A DNA stretch of 64,000 bases from Burkholderiales bacterium JOSHI_001 (GTDB taxonomy: Bacteria; Pseudomonadota; Gammaproteobacteria; Burkholderiales; Burkholderiaceae_C). The notes beneath the pieces were generated by a model. The model had not been told where the DNA came from. It did no database searches and worked only from the letters and a program-made list of their open reading frames with translations. Shown in pieces: positions 8,678 to 16,610 of this stretch. The first letter of the stretch is position 1; each line of letters opens with the position of its first letter. The DNA lies in assembly GCA_000244995.1 (NCBI GenBank), contig CM001438.1:860921-924920 (forward strand). Direction: 5' to 3'. A program made the translations under genes and the position numbers.

Positions 8678-8706
8678 TTCACATGGCGGATCATTGGCCG
8701 CACAAT
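8678..8706 (+). promoter_or_regulatory. Candidate sigma-70 promoter
   Basis: TTCACA (8678-8683), a 17-bp spacer and CACAAT (8701-8706) match the sigma-70 -35 and -10 boxes at 5/6 and 4/6 positions. They lie about 32 bp before the 8739 start. Confidence 0.5.
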
Positions 8707-8738
8707 ACATTCCCGACCTCTGTCTGATGGGGGCTCAC

Positions 8739-9215
8739 ATGCCGTCGTGCATGGTTCGATCCGAAGCCGGGCGCCAGGAGATCAAGGCCAAGGCCTTGTC
8801 CCTGTCACGTCCTGCGCGCAATCTGCTGCTGGTGATTGACGGTACACGTCCGGTGGACGAGTGGCTGAGCCTGGTGCACGGCTGCACCGACGCCGACCTG
8901 CAGCAACTGCTGTCTGCTGGCCTGGTGGAAGAAAACCGGCCCACTGGTGCGGCGCGTGACCTGCGCCCCGAGCGGGCCGAGACGCCGCTGGCCGAGGTGC
9001 TGGCCGGGCGCGACTACCGTGCGCTGTACACCGCGCTCACCCAGCAGGCTTCGGTGCACTTCGGTGCCCTGAAGCGCTACAAGATGGTGTTGGACGTGGA
9101 GCGCTGTGCCGGCGTGGACGAGTTGCGGGCCCTGGCCCTGCGCTGGAACGAGCAGATCCGCCAGGACAAGGGCGAGACGGCTGCGCGGGCCTTCCGCGCC
9201 GCGCTGGCGGGCTGA
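8739..9215 (+). CDS. Hypothetical protein with winged-helix-like N-terminal segment
   Basis: A 158-residue soluble protein with no signal peptide. The segment LSLSRPARNLLLVIDGTRPVDEWLSLV (about residues 19-45) followed by LQQLLSAGLVEE resembles a small N-terminal domain found in Burkholderiales regulatory proteins, where LS..qR.LL..vDG.R is common. The rest (LYTALTQQASVHFGALKRYKMVLDVE) is helical and unrecognised. ATG 8739 is preferred over ATG 8727 or 8751 because gggggc lies 8 nt upstream of it. It is 25 bp before rsmE in the same direction, so the two may be cotranscribed. Function unknown. Confidence 0.6.
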   Translation: MPSCMVRSEAGRQEIKAKALSLSRPARNLLLVIDGTRPVDEWLSLVHGCTDADLQQLLSAGLVEENRPTGAARDLRPERAETPLAEVLAGRDYRALYTALTQQASVHFGALKRYKMVLDVERCAGVDELRALALRWNEQIRQDKGETAARAFRAALAG

Positions 9216-9240
9216 GCCCGCTGCGGCACACTGCGGGGCC

Positions 9241-9969
9241 ATGACGCCCCGCATCCACGTTGAATCGCCGCTGGCCGCCAGCGACGACTTCCTGCTTCCC
9301 CCCCAGGCGGCACGCCATGTGCAGGTGCTGCGCCTGCAGCCCGACGCCGAACTGCGCCTGTTCGATGGCCGGGGTGGCCAGTGGCGGGCCCGGGTGCTGC
9401 GCATGGGCCGCAGCGAGGTGGCGGTGCAGGTGCTGGTGCACGAAGCGCAGGACCTGGAGCTGCCCTGGGCGGTGACCCTGGCCATCGGCATGCCGGCCAA
9501 CGAACGCATGGACGCGTTGGTGGAAAAGGCCACCGAACTGGGCGTCGCCGCGATCCAGCCCCTGGTGTGTGAACGCTCGGTGCTGCGACTGGCGGGTGAA
9601 CGCGCCGAGCGCCGCGCCCAGCACTGGCAGGCGGTGGCGGTGGCCGCGTGCGAACAATGCGGTCGCGACCGCGTGCCGGCTGTCGCTGCGCCGCTGCCCC
9701 TGTCGGCCTGGCTGCGGGCAGGTTCCGGCCCGGCCGCTGCAGCCTGGGTGCTGAGCCTGGCCCCCGGCAGCCTGCGGCCCGCGCAACGCACGGTGCCGGC
9801 CGACGCCCTGACCGTGCTCAGCGGCCCCGAAGGGGGCCTGAGCCCGGCCGAAGAGGCGCAGGCCCTGGCCCATGGCTTTCTGCCCGTGGGCCTGGGGCCG
9901 CGCGTGCTGCGCGCGGACACCGCGCCGCTGGCGCTGCTGGCCTGGCTGGGCCTGCAGGCCGTGGGCTGA
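9241..9969 (+). CDS. rsmE: 16S rRNA (uracil(1498)-N(3))-methyltransferase
   Basis: A 242-residue protein. RsmE methylates N3 of U1498 in the 30S decoding region using S-adenosylmethionine. It has an N-terminal PUA-like RNA-binding part (FLLPPQAARHVQVLRLQ...LFDGRGGQW) and a C-terminal SPOUT knot with GMPANERMDALVEKATELGV, CGRDRVP, LSGPEGGLSPAEEAQA and LGPRVLRADTAPLALLA, all conserved family motifs. Length matches E. coli RsmE (243). ATG 9241 opens on MTPRIHV, as expected for the family. It may be cotranscribed with the hypothetical gene before it. Confidence 0.95.
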   Translation: MTPRIHVESPLAASDDFLLPPQAARHVQVLRLQPDAELRLFDGRGGQWRARVLRMGRSEVAVQVLVHEAQDLELPWAVTLAIGMPANERMDALVEKATELGVAAIQPLVCERSVLRLAGERAERRAQHWQAVAVAACEQCGRDRVPAVAAPLPLSAWLRAGSGPAAAAWVLSLAPGSLRPAQRTVPADALTVLSGPEGGLSPAEEAQALAHGFLPVGLGPRVLRADTAPLALLAWLGLQAVG

Positions 9970-10052
9970 AACGCCGCGCCGCCGCGCTTGCCCTGGGTGG
10001 CCAGGGCCACCAGAATCACGCCTTTCAACCAATGCAAGTGAGAGGGGACACC

Positions 10053-10541
10053 ATGGGACTTCTGGACTCGGTGCTGGGCAGCGTGCTGGGCGGCGCGGGC
10101 GGCCAAGGCGGTGGCGGCGGCAATGCGCAACTGCTGCAGGTGGTGCTGGGCATGCTGGGCAACGACTCGGCCGCCGGCGGCCTGGGGGGCTTGCTGCAGA
10201 AGGCGCAACAGGCCGGCCTGGGTGACGTGGTCAGCAGCTGGGTGGGCACCGGGCAGAACCAGCCGATCTCGGGTGACCAGCTGGGCGGCCTGCTCAACAG
10301 CGTGCTGGGCCAGGGCCAGGTCGCCAACATGGCGCAGCAGATGGGCGTGGACCAGGGCGACCTGCTGGGCCAGCTCAGCCAGATGCTGCCGCAGGTGGTG
10401 GACAAGCTCACGCCGCAGGGCCAGGTGCCCGAGGGCGGGCTGGGCAACATCGGCGACCTGCTGGGTCAGCTGCAGGGCGGCGGCGCCGGGGGCGCGGGTG
10501 GTGGCTTGGGCGACCTGCTGGGCATGCTCGGCAAACGCTGA
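10053..10541 (+). CDS. YidB-like (DUF937) protein
   Basis: A 162-residue, very Gly/Leu/Gln-rich protein. Its pattern (MGLLDSVLGSVLGG..., LLQVVLGMLG, GLGDVVSSWVGTGQNQPIS, LGNIGDLLGQLQGG) matches the YidB/DUF937 family of small, biochemically uncharacterised proteins. Repeated amphipathic Leu/Gly segments suggest helix packing or self-assembly. There is no signal peptide. A gaggggac Shine-Dalgarno precedes ATG 10053. A hairpin (10553-10574) follows the stop. Its role in the cell is not established. Confidence 0.8.
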   Translation: MGLLDSVLGSVLGGAGGQGGGGGNAQLLQVVLGMLGNDSAAGGLGGLLQKAQQAGLGDVVSSWVGTGQNQPISGDQLGGLLNSVLGQGQVANMAQQMGVDQGDLLGQLSQMLPQVVDKLTPQGQVPEGGLGNIGDLLGQLQGGGAGGAGGGLGDLLGMLGKR

Positions 10542-10552
10542 ATATGAGCCCC

Positions 10553-10574
10553 CGGCTGCGGGTTACCGCAGCCG
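10553..10574. terminator. Hairpin between convergent yidB-like gene and rlmL
   Basis: CGGCTGCGG (10553-10561), loop GTTA and CCGCAGCCG (10566-10574) form a perfect 9-bp stem, followed by a second GC-rich inverted repeat (ccccgcgggg). It lies between convergent genes, so it could act for both strands. No T run is present. Confidence 0.45.
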
Positions 10575-10631
10575 CCCCCCGCGGGGGCAAGCGGGCCGGC
10601 TTGGGGCGGCCCGGCGCCAGCCCGCCGCCTC

Positions 10632-11891
10632 CTACGGCCCGCGGTTCGAGCCGGCCACCAGGTCAAAGCGCAGCAGCCGGCATTCGATCGGGCCGTTCCA
10701 CAGCGGCACGCGCCGGCTTTCTTTCAGGCGCATGCGCCCGGGCAGCTTGGCGTCCGGGCTCAGCACCCAGGCGGTCCAGCCGGGGTAGGCGCGTTTCCAG
10801 TGCGCGGCCAGCTGGCTGAAGAAGGCGTCGATGTTCTCGGCGCCTTCTGCGCTTTCGCGGCCGGATCGTGCTTCGCGCGGTGCGTCGTCCGGGGCCGGCC
10901 CGCGCGCGCCGCGGCCCTTGGGGGCGATGCGCTCGCCATAGGGCGGGTTCAGCATCATGGTGCCGCGATCGGCCGGCGTGGGGCGCTGCAGCGCGTCGGC
11001 GGTCTTGAACTGGATGGCCTGGCCCACGCCGGCGCGCTCGGCATTGCGCTGCGCGAAGTCGGTCATGCGAAAGGACACGTCGCCCGCGAACACGGCCACG
11101 GCCGGCGGGTGCACCGCGGCCTGCGCGTCCTGCTTCATCTGCTGCCAGGCCCCGCCCAGGGACGCGAACGGCGCCAGCGCCTCGAAGCCGAAACGCCGCT
11201 TCAGGCCCGGCGCCATGCCGCAGGCGATCTGGGCCGCTTCGATGGCGATGGTGCCGGCGCCGCAGCAGGGATCCAGCAGCGCTCCGTCCTCGGCGCGGCC
11301 GTGCCAGCCGGCGGCGGCCAGCATGGCGGCGGCCAGGGTTTCCTTCAGCGGTGCTTCGCCCTTGAAGCCGCGCGCGTCGCGCCAGCCGCGCTTGAACAAC
11401 GGCTCGCCCGAGGTGTCCACGTACAGCGTGGCGGTGTCGGGTTCCAGGTGCAGGGCCAGGCTCAGGTGCGGAAAGCGCGTGTCCACGCTGGGGCGCTCGC
11501 CGGTGGCGTCGCGCAGCACGTCGCACACCGCGTCCTTGATGCGAAGGGTGGCGAAGTTCAGGCTGCGCAGCGGGCTTTGGCGGGCGCTGGTGTCCACGCG
11601 CAGGGTCTGCTGCGGCGTGATCCAGGCGCACCAGTCCACGTCGCGCGCCATCACGTACAGGTCGTCTTCGCTGCGGTAGGGGCTGGTGGCCACCTGCAAC
11701 AGCACGCGCTGGGCCAGGCGGCTGTGCAGGTTCAGCCGCATCACGCTGGCCAGGTCCACCTGCAACGCCACGCCGCCGCGCGCGGTGGCGGGCGGCTTCC
11801 GCCAGCCCAGGATGGCCTGCACTTCATCGGCCAGCAGCGGCTCCACGCCGGCCGCGCAGGGCAGGAAAACCGGGTGCAGCGCAGTGCTCAC
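10632..11891 (-). CDS. rlmL: 23S rRNA guanine-N2 methyltransferase (RlmL-type, THUMP domain)
   Basis: A 419-residue protein with an N-terminal THUMP RNA-binding region (about 50-160) and a Rossmann methyltransferase domain. The SAM motif is LDPCCGAGT (206-214) and the catalytic motif NPPYGE (315-320), typical of N2-guanine methyltransferases. It corresponds to the N-terminal half of E. coli RlmKL (m2G2445 formation); the RlmK half is absent, as is usual outside gammaproteobacteria. A low-complexity charged insert (about 322-350) follows the motif. Its start overlaps the rpoN stop by 4 nt, so it is probably translated from the rpoN message. The exact target base is inferred. Confidence 0.88.
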   Translation of the reverse strand: MSTALHPVFLPCAAGVEPLLADEVQAILGWRKPPATARGGVALQVDLASVMRLNLHSRLAQRVLLQVATSPYRSEDDLYVMARDVDWCAWITPQQTLRVDTSARQSPLRSLNFATLRIKDAVCDVLRDATGERPSVDTRFPHLSLALHLEPDTATLYVDTSGEPLFKRGWRDARGFKGEAPLKETLAAAMLAAAGWHGRAEDGALLDPCCGAGTIAIEAAQIACGMAPGLKRRFGFEALAPFASLGGAWQQMKQDAQAAVHPPAVAVFAGDVSFRMTDFAQRNAERAGVGQAIQFKTADALQRPTPADRGTMMLNPPYGERIAPKGRGARGPAPDDAPREARSGRESAEGAENIDAFFSQLAAHWKRAYPGWTAWVLSPDAKLPGRMRLKESRRVPLWNGPIECRLLRFDLVAGSNRGP

Positions 11892-13450
11892 AGCGCCTTG
11901 CGCAGGTTGGCCGGCGCGATCTTCAAGGCTTCGCGGTACTTGGCCACGGTGCGCCGGGCCACCTGGATGCCCTGCTCGGACAGCATCTCCGACAGCTGGC
12001 TGTCCGACAGCGGCTTGCCCGGGTCTTCGGCGGAAACGAGCTGCTTGATCAGCGCCCGCACCGCGGTGGAACTGGCGTTGCCGCCGGCTTCGGTGTTCAG
12101 GCTGCTGCCAAAGAAGTACTTCAGCTCGAAGGTGCCGTAGGGCGTGTTCATGTACTTGGCCGTGGTCACGCGCGAGATGGTGCTTTCGTGCAGGCCCAGC
12201 TCATCCGCGATCTCGCGCAGCACCAGCGGCTTCATCGCGATTTCGCCGTGGGTGAAAAAGCCCTTCTGGCGTTCCACGATGGCCTGCGAGACGCGCAGGA
12301 TGGTGTCGAAGCGCTGCTGGATGTTCTTCATGAACCAGCGCGCTTCCTGCAGCCGCGCGGACAGGCCCGAGCCGCCACCGCCGCGGTTGCCGCGGATGGC
12401 CTGCGCGTACAGGTCGTTGATGCGCAGCTTGGGCATGACGTCCGGGTTCAGCGTCACCTTCCAGCCGCGGCCGGCCTTCTGCACGATGACGTCGGGCACG
12501 ATGATGTTGGACTCGGCCCGTGTGAAGGGCCGGCCCGGCTTGGGCTCGCAGGCCACGATCAGGGCCTGGGCCTCGCGCAGCAGGTCCTCGTCGGCACCGG
12601 TGGCGGCCATCAGCTTCTTCATGTCGCGCCGGGCCAGCAGTTCCAGGTGCTGCTTGCACACCATCACCGCGATCATCTGGGCCTGGCTGCGCGGCAGGGT
12701 GCGCAGCTGCAGCACCAGGCATTCGGGCAGGTCGCGGGCGCCCACGCCGGTGGGCTCCAGGCTCTGCAGCCACTTCAGCGCGCACTGCAGCTGCTCGAGC
12801 ATTTCCTCCAACGCTTCGCTGTCCTCGCCCGCCAGGCGCTGGGCGATTTCTTCCAAGGAATCGGCCAGGTAGCCGTCCTCGTTCAGCGACTCGATCAGCA
12901 CCTGCACCGCCGCGTTGTCGGTGGGTGACAGCCGCATGCCGGCCAGTTGACCGCGCAGGTGGTCCTGCAGGCTTTCACCCACACCACCCTGGTCGATGGG
13001 CTCGTAGTCGTCGTCGCCGCTGCCGCTGCCAGGGGTGCCCGAAGGCAGCTCGCGGATGCCGTCGAAGTCGTCCCGCTCGGTGCCGTTTTCCCAGTCCTCG
13101 CGCTCGGCCACGCCGAACTCGGCGGCGTCCACGCCGGCGGGTTCGTCGCCGCCGCTGGTGCCGGCGCTGTCGAACTCGGCCTCTTCGCGCTCGGCCGCGC
13201 GTTCGGTCACGCGCTCGGCGCCGCTGGGCCCGTCGGGCGGGGCGTCGGCGGCGGGCGCCGACACGCGCTCCAGCCCGAACTCCTGGCCCGGCGAGCCGTC
13301 TTCCACGTCCAGGAAGGGGTTGGCCTCCAGCATCTGCTCCACCTCCTGGTGCAGCTCCAGGGTGGACAGCTGCAACAGGCGGATGGACTGCTGCAGCTGG
13401 GGCGTTAGCGCCAGGTGCTGCGACAGCCGAACCTGCAATGAAGGTTTCAT
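11888..13450 (-). CDS. rpoN: RNA polymerase sigma-54 factor
   Basis: A 520-residue protein. Region I is the Gln/Leu-rich N-terminus (LSQHLALTPQLQQSIRLLQL, residues 9-28) that contacts enhancer-binding ATPases. Region II is a long acidic, low-complexity stretch (about 50-150). Region III ends in the RpoN box ARRTVAKYRE (498-507), which reads the -24 element. It directs core polymerase to -24/-12 promoters, typically of nitrogen, flagellar and carbon-use genes. It lies downstream of lptA-lptB, a conserved arrangement in proteobacteria, with a 90-bp gap containing a TGCGGG/CCCGCA hairpin (13451-13467). It is followed by rlmL rather than the common hpf/ptsN genes. Confidence 0.97.
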   Translation of the reverse strand: MKPSLQVRLSQHLALTPQLQQSIRLLQLSTLELHQEVEQMLEANPFLDVEDGSPGQEFGLERVSAPAADAPPDGPSGAERVTERAAEREEAEFDSAGTSGGDEPAGVDAAEFGVAEREDWENGTERDDFDGIRELPSGTPGSGSGDDDYEPIDQGGVGESLQDHLRGQLAGMRLSPTDNAAVQVLIESLNEDGYLADSLEEIAQRLAGEDSEALEEMLEQLQCALKWLQSLEPTGVGARDLPECLVLQLRTLPRSQAQMIAVMVCKQHLELLARRDMKKLMAATGADEDLLREAQALIVACEPKPGRPFTRAESNIIVPDVIVQKAGRGWKVTLNPDVMPKLRINDLYAQAIRGNRGGGGSGLSARLQEARWFMKNIQQRFDTILRVSQAIVERQKGFFTHGEIAMKPLVLREIADELGLHESTISRVTTAKYMNTPYGTFELKYFFGSSLNTEAGGNASSTAVRALIKQLVSAEDPGKPLSDSQLSEMLSEQGIQVARRTVAKYREALKIAPANLRKAL

Positions 13451-13540
13451 TGCGGGCGGCTCCCGCAGGGTTTCCCGAGGAGAGCCGAGCCCCCACGGGG
13501 GGTGGCGATGGCGCGAAGCGACAAGCCTGGGGGCCTCATG

Positions 13541-14335
13541 TCACATTTTGAAGTGTTCGCCGAGGTACACGCGGCGCACCTCGGCATTGGCAATGATCTC
13601 GGCCGGCGTGCCTTCGGCCAGCACGCTGCCTTCGCTGACGATGTAGGCGCGGTCGCAGCTGCCCAGCATCTCGCGCACGTTGTGGTCGGTGATCAGCACC
13701 CCGATACCGCGCGCCTTCAGGAAACCGATGATGCGCTGGATCTCCAGCACCGCGATCGGGTCCACGCCAGCGAAGGGTTCGTCCAGCAGGATGAAGCGAG
13801 GCTGGGTGGCCAGCGCGCGGGCGATTTCCACCCGGCGGCGTTCACCGCCGGACAGCGCCGGCGCGGGCGAGTCGCGCAGTTTGGTGATGGACAACTCGTC
13901 CATCAGCGTTTCCAGCAGTTCGGTGATGCGGGCCTCGCGCAGTGGCTTGCCATCGGGGCCGATCTGCAGTTCCAGCACGGCGCGGATGTTTTCTTCCACG
14001 GTCAGCTTGCGGAAGATGGACGCTTCCTGCGGCAGGTAGCTCAGGCCCATGCGTGCGCGCTGGTGGATGGGCTTGCCCTGCACTTCCACGCCGTCGATGC
14101 GGATGACGCCGGCGTCGGCCCGCACCAGGCCCACCACCATGTAGAAGGTGGTGGTCTTGCCGGCGCCGTTGGGGCCCAGCAGGCCCACCACTTCACCGCC
14201 GGCCACGGCCAGGTGCACGTCCTTGACCACCTTGCGCGAGCCATAGCTCTTCTGCAGGCCGGTGGCTTCCAGCCGGCTGGCGGCGGCAACGGGCACGCCT
14301 CCCGCCGCGGCGGGCGCCAGGGCTGTGTCGCTCAC
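13541..14335 (-). CDS. lptB: LPS export ABC transporter ATP-binding protein
   Basis: A 264-residue cytoplasmic ATPase of the LptB2FGC complex, which extracts lipopolysaccharide from the inner membrane and drives it to the outer membrane. Walker [10 protein letters not shown], signature LSGGERRR, Walker [13 protein letters not shown] and the switch histidine ([10 protein letters not shown]) are all present, as is the C-terminal [12 protein letters not shown] typical of LptB. The first 25 residues form an Ala-rich extension before the canonical start of the fold. It overlaps the lptA stop by 4 nt and precedes rpoN. Confidence 0.96.
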   Translation of the reverse strand: MSDTALAPAAAGGVPVAAASRLEATGLQKSYGSRKVVKDVHLAVAGGEVVGLLGPNGAGKTTTFYMVVGLVRADAGVIRIDGVEVQGKPIHQRARMGLSYLPQEASIFRKLTVEENIRAVLELQIGPDGKPLREARITELLETLMDELSITKLRDSPAPALSGGERRRVEIARALATQPRFILLDEPFAGVDPIAVLEIQRIIGFLKARGIGVLITDHNVREMLGSCDRAYIVSEGSVLAEGTPAEIIANAEVRRVYLGEHFKM

Positions 14336-14991
14336 CGGCGTTCCCCGATCTGGCTGCTGGGTCGCAGCACGGGCGTGGACGGCGACGGCGCCGCAGGGGC
14401 TGCCGCTGCGGGGCTGTTGCCGTCGCGCGGCGCCAGCACCGCGCGCACGCGCCCGCCCCCCGCTGCGCTGGCGTTGCCGCCTTGCACGCTGAAGAGTTCA
14501 GCCGTGTTGTCCCACACGATCTGGCTGCCCTGGATTTCGTCGGCCACCACCCCGGCACGCAGCCGCCGCACCGAGGCATTGCCGACGAAGCGGATGGCGT
14601 CGGCGCGGCCGTCGTATTCAATGCGGTCTGCCAGGCCTTCCACCTGTTCGCTCTGGGCGCCTTCGCGGCGCTGGCGGTAACTGGCCGGCTTGCCGGCGGT
14701 GCCGATGGCGGTGGCGGTGCGGTAGCCGTCGGGCGTTTCGCGCAGTTCAATGCGTTCGGCACGGATCTGCAGCGTGCCCTGGGCGATGACCACGTTGCCG
14801 CTGCACACGGAAAGCTGCTTGGCCAGGTCCACCGTGCAGGGCTTGTCCGATTCCATGGTCAGCGGCTTGCTGCGGTCGGATTTGTCGGCCCAGGCCGAAG
14901 CGGCCAGCACCAGGGCGACAAAGCCGGTCAGGGCGGGGCGCAACAGCGGGCCGGACAGGCAAGGCAAAGGGGGGAGGGCGTGGCGGCTCAT
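14332..14991 (-). CDS. lptA: LPS transport periplasmic protein
   Basis: A 219-residue protein with a signal peptide (to about residue 36, ASAWA). The OstA-like beta-jellyroll follows: [56 protein letters not shown] and [18 protein letters not shown]. LptA forms the periplasmic bridge between LptC and LptD for lipopolysaccharide. The C-terminus has a Pro/Ala/Ser-rich tail (about 190-219). ATG 14991 is preferred over an in-frame codon at 15069 because it starts directly before the signal peptide. lptC and kdsC, normally upstream, are not here; dsbA is the upstream neighbour instead. Confidence 0.9.
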   Translation of the reverse strand: MSRHALPPLPCLSGPLLRPALTGFVALVLAASAWADKSDRSKPLTMESDKPCTVDLAKQLSVCSGNVVIAQGTLQIRAERIELRETPDGYRTATAIGTAGKPASYRQRREGAQSEQVEGLADRIEYDGRADAIRFVGNASVRRLRAGVVADEIQGSQIVWDNTAELFSVQGGNASAAGGGRVRAVLAPRDGNSPAAAAPAAPSPSTPVLRPSSQIGERR

Positions 14992-15095
14992 GGAAGGCAC
15001 GAAACTTGCAGTTGATTCTAGCCACAAGTTGGCACCAGCGCCGCAGGCGGGTCCGGAAATTTTTGTCACGCGAACCGGCCTTCGCGGGGGAACAG

Positions 15096-15122
15096 CCGCT
15101 GCGGGCCTGGTGCCCGCAGCGG
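15096..15122 (-). terminator. Strong hairpin between dsbA and lptA
   Basis: CCGCTGCGGG (15096-15105) and CCCGCAGCGG (15113-15122) form a perfect 10-bp stem with a 7-nt loop, 13 nt after the dsbA stop on the minus strand. There is no T run directly after it. A smaller GCGAA/TTCGC repeat followed by an A/T-rich stretch lies further on (15055-15085). It probably separates dsbA from lptAB. Confidence 0.5.
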
Positions 15123-15134
15123 ATCAGGCCATTA

Positions 15135-15773
15135 TCAGCCCTTGCTCACGCGCTGGATCAGCGCGTCGGCCACCTGCAGGGCGCGGTCGGGGCCACCGGC
15201 CACCGAGGGCGACGTGAAGAAGCGGCCATGGATGCCCAGGGTGGGCACGCCGTCGATGCGGTAGGCATCGGACAGCTGCTTGGCCTGGCGCAGCTTGCTC
15301 TGGACACCGAAGCTCTTGTAGGCATCGCTGAACTTGGCGGCGTCCACGCCGTTGGCCGAGACGAAGGCCACCACGTCGGACTCCTTGTCGAAGCGCATCT
15401 TCTGCAGGTGCACGGCGGCAAAGATCTTGCGGTGCACGGCGTCCAGCTGCCCCAGCGCCTCGAGTGCGTAGAACATGCGCTGGTAGGGCTCGTGCGCGCC
15501 CGAGAAGGCCACCGGCACGCGGCGGAAGACCACGTTGGCGGGCAGCTTCTTGACCCAGGTTTCGAGCGAGGGCTCGAAGGCGTTGCAGTGCGGGCACCAG
15601 TAGCCGAAGAATTCGACCACGTCGATCTTGGCGCCGGCGGGCATGGCGATGGGTTGGGCCAGGCGCACGTAGTCCTTGCCCTCGACCGGCTCGCCCTGTG
15701 CGTGCACGGTGCCGGCGGCCAGCATGGTGGCCCCGGCCAGCGGCAGACGGAGGGCGAAATCTCGGCGGTTCAT
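15135..15773 (-). CDS. dsbA: Thiol:disulfide interchange protein DsbA
   Basis: A 212-residue periplasmic oxidase that introduces disulfides into exported proteins. After a signal sequence (about residues 1-25, ending VHAQG) comes the thioredoxin fold, with the active site CPHC (C60, C63) in FFGYWCPHCNAF and the cis-Pro loop GVPTLGIHGRF. The N-terminus MNRRDFALRLPLAG contains a twin-arginine-like RRDFAL pattern, unusual for DsbA in E. coli though a Sec route is still possible. It lies downstream of the SPOR-protein gene and argS, a conserved Burkholderiales order. A caaaggac-type Shine-Dalgarno lies just before the start. Confidence 0.94.
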   Translation of the reverse strand: MNRRDFALRLPLAGATMLAAGTVHAQGEPVEGKDYVRLAQPIAMPAGAKIDVVEFFGYWCPHCNAFEPSLETWVKKLPANVVFRRVPVAFSGAHEPYQRMFYALEALGQLDAVHRKIFAAVHLQKMRFDKESDVVAFVSANGVDAAKFSDAYKSFGVQSKLRQAKQLSDAYRIDGVPTLGIHGRFFTSPSVAGGPDRALQVADALIQRVSKG

Positions 15774-15847
15774 GAAAGTCCTTTCGAAGGTGAAATCAAT
15801 GTGCGCTGGTGGACAGTTCGCTGGGCAAAAGGTTCAGCGCAGCCGGG

Positions 15848-16597
15848 TTATTGCTTGAAGATTCTCACGATGGCCGCTTCGCTGCCGGCGGCCTGCAACT
15901 TGTTCTGGTAGGACTCGGCGTCGTCCTTGAAGTCGTACGGGCCCAGGCGCACCCGGTACACCGGCCGGCCGGACTGTTCACGTTCTGTGATCTTGGCCGC
16001 GAAGCCCTGCATCGCCAGCTTGGCGCGCGCGGCTTCGGCATCTTCTTCACGCGAATAGGCGCCGGACTGCACGAAGTACACGAACGGATCGGCCCCGGGT
16101 TTGGTGGACCGGGCCACCGCAACGGGCGTGTCGGAATCGGCATCCGGGCGCGGCGCCGGGCGTGCCGCGGGCGGGTCGGGCACAGGCTGGCCGGCCAGGA
16201 TGGCGGCCGGGTCGCGGGCGGGCTTGGCCCGTTCGGGGCGGCTGGCAGCGGCATTGGGCAGGGCGGCCACGGCGGACGCGGCCTGGCGCGTTGGCGGCGG
16301 CGCGGGCTGCGGTTCCACCGGCGGGGCGGTGGCGGTGCTGCCTTCGTCGTGGGCCGGGGCCGCTGCGGCCGACGGGGCGGGCTTGGACGCCGGCTTGCCC
16401 GCCAGTGGCGCGTTGGGGTCCCAGTGCTTCAGCTTTTCGGCTTCGGCCGCGTCCTGGTCGGCGCTGCGCTGCTGCACCTTGTTGACGAAAGGCACCGGCG
16501 CCTTGGTCACGTAAAGCGCCACGCCCAAGGCCAGCGCCAGGCCCACCAGCAGCCCGACGATCAGCCCCATGGCGAAGCCGCCGCGGTCTTTCTTCAT
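15848..16597 (-). CDS. SPOR-domain (FtsN-like) cell-envelope protein
   Basis: A 249-residue bitopic membrane protein. It has a short basic cytoplasmic start (MKKDRGG), one membrane helix (about 8-30, AMGLIVGLLVGLALALGVAL), a long Ala/Pro-rich periplasmic linker (about 45-165) and a C-terminal SPOR domain (FVYFVQSGAYSREEDAEAAR ... RPVYRVRLGPYDFKDDAE). SPOR domains bind septal peptidoglycan stripped of stem peptides. This is the FtsN layout, and the gene sits between argS and dsbA as in many Burkholderiales, so it is a candidate divisome protein. Essentiality cannot be judged. A gaggagc Shine-Dalgarno precedes the start. Confidence 0.9.
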   Translation of the reverse strand: MKKDRGGFAMGLIVGLLVGLALALGVALYVTKAPVPFVNKVQQRSADQDAAEAEKLKHWDPNAPLAGKPASKPAPSAAAAPAHDEGSTATAPPVEPQPAPPPTRQAASAVAALPNAAASRPERAKPARDPAAILAGQPVPDPPAARPAPRPDADSDTPVAVARSTKPGADPFVYFVQSGAYSREEDAEAARAKLAMQGFAAKITEREQSGRPVYRVRLGPYDFKDDAESYQNKLQAAGSEAAIVRIFKQ

Positions 16598-16610
16598 GGA
16601 TTCATGCTCC

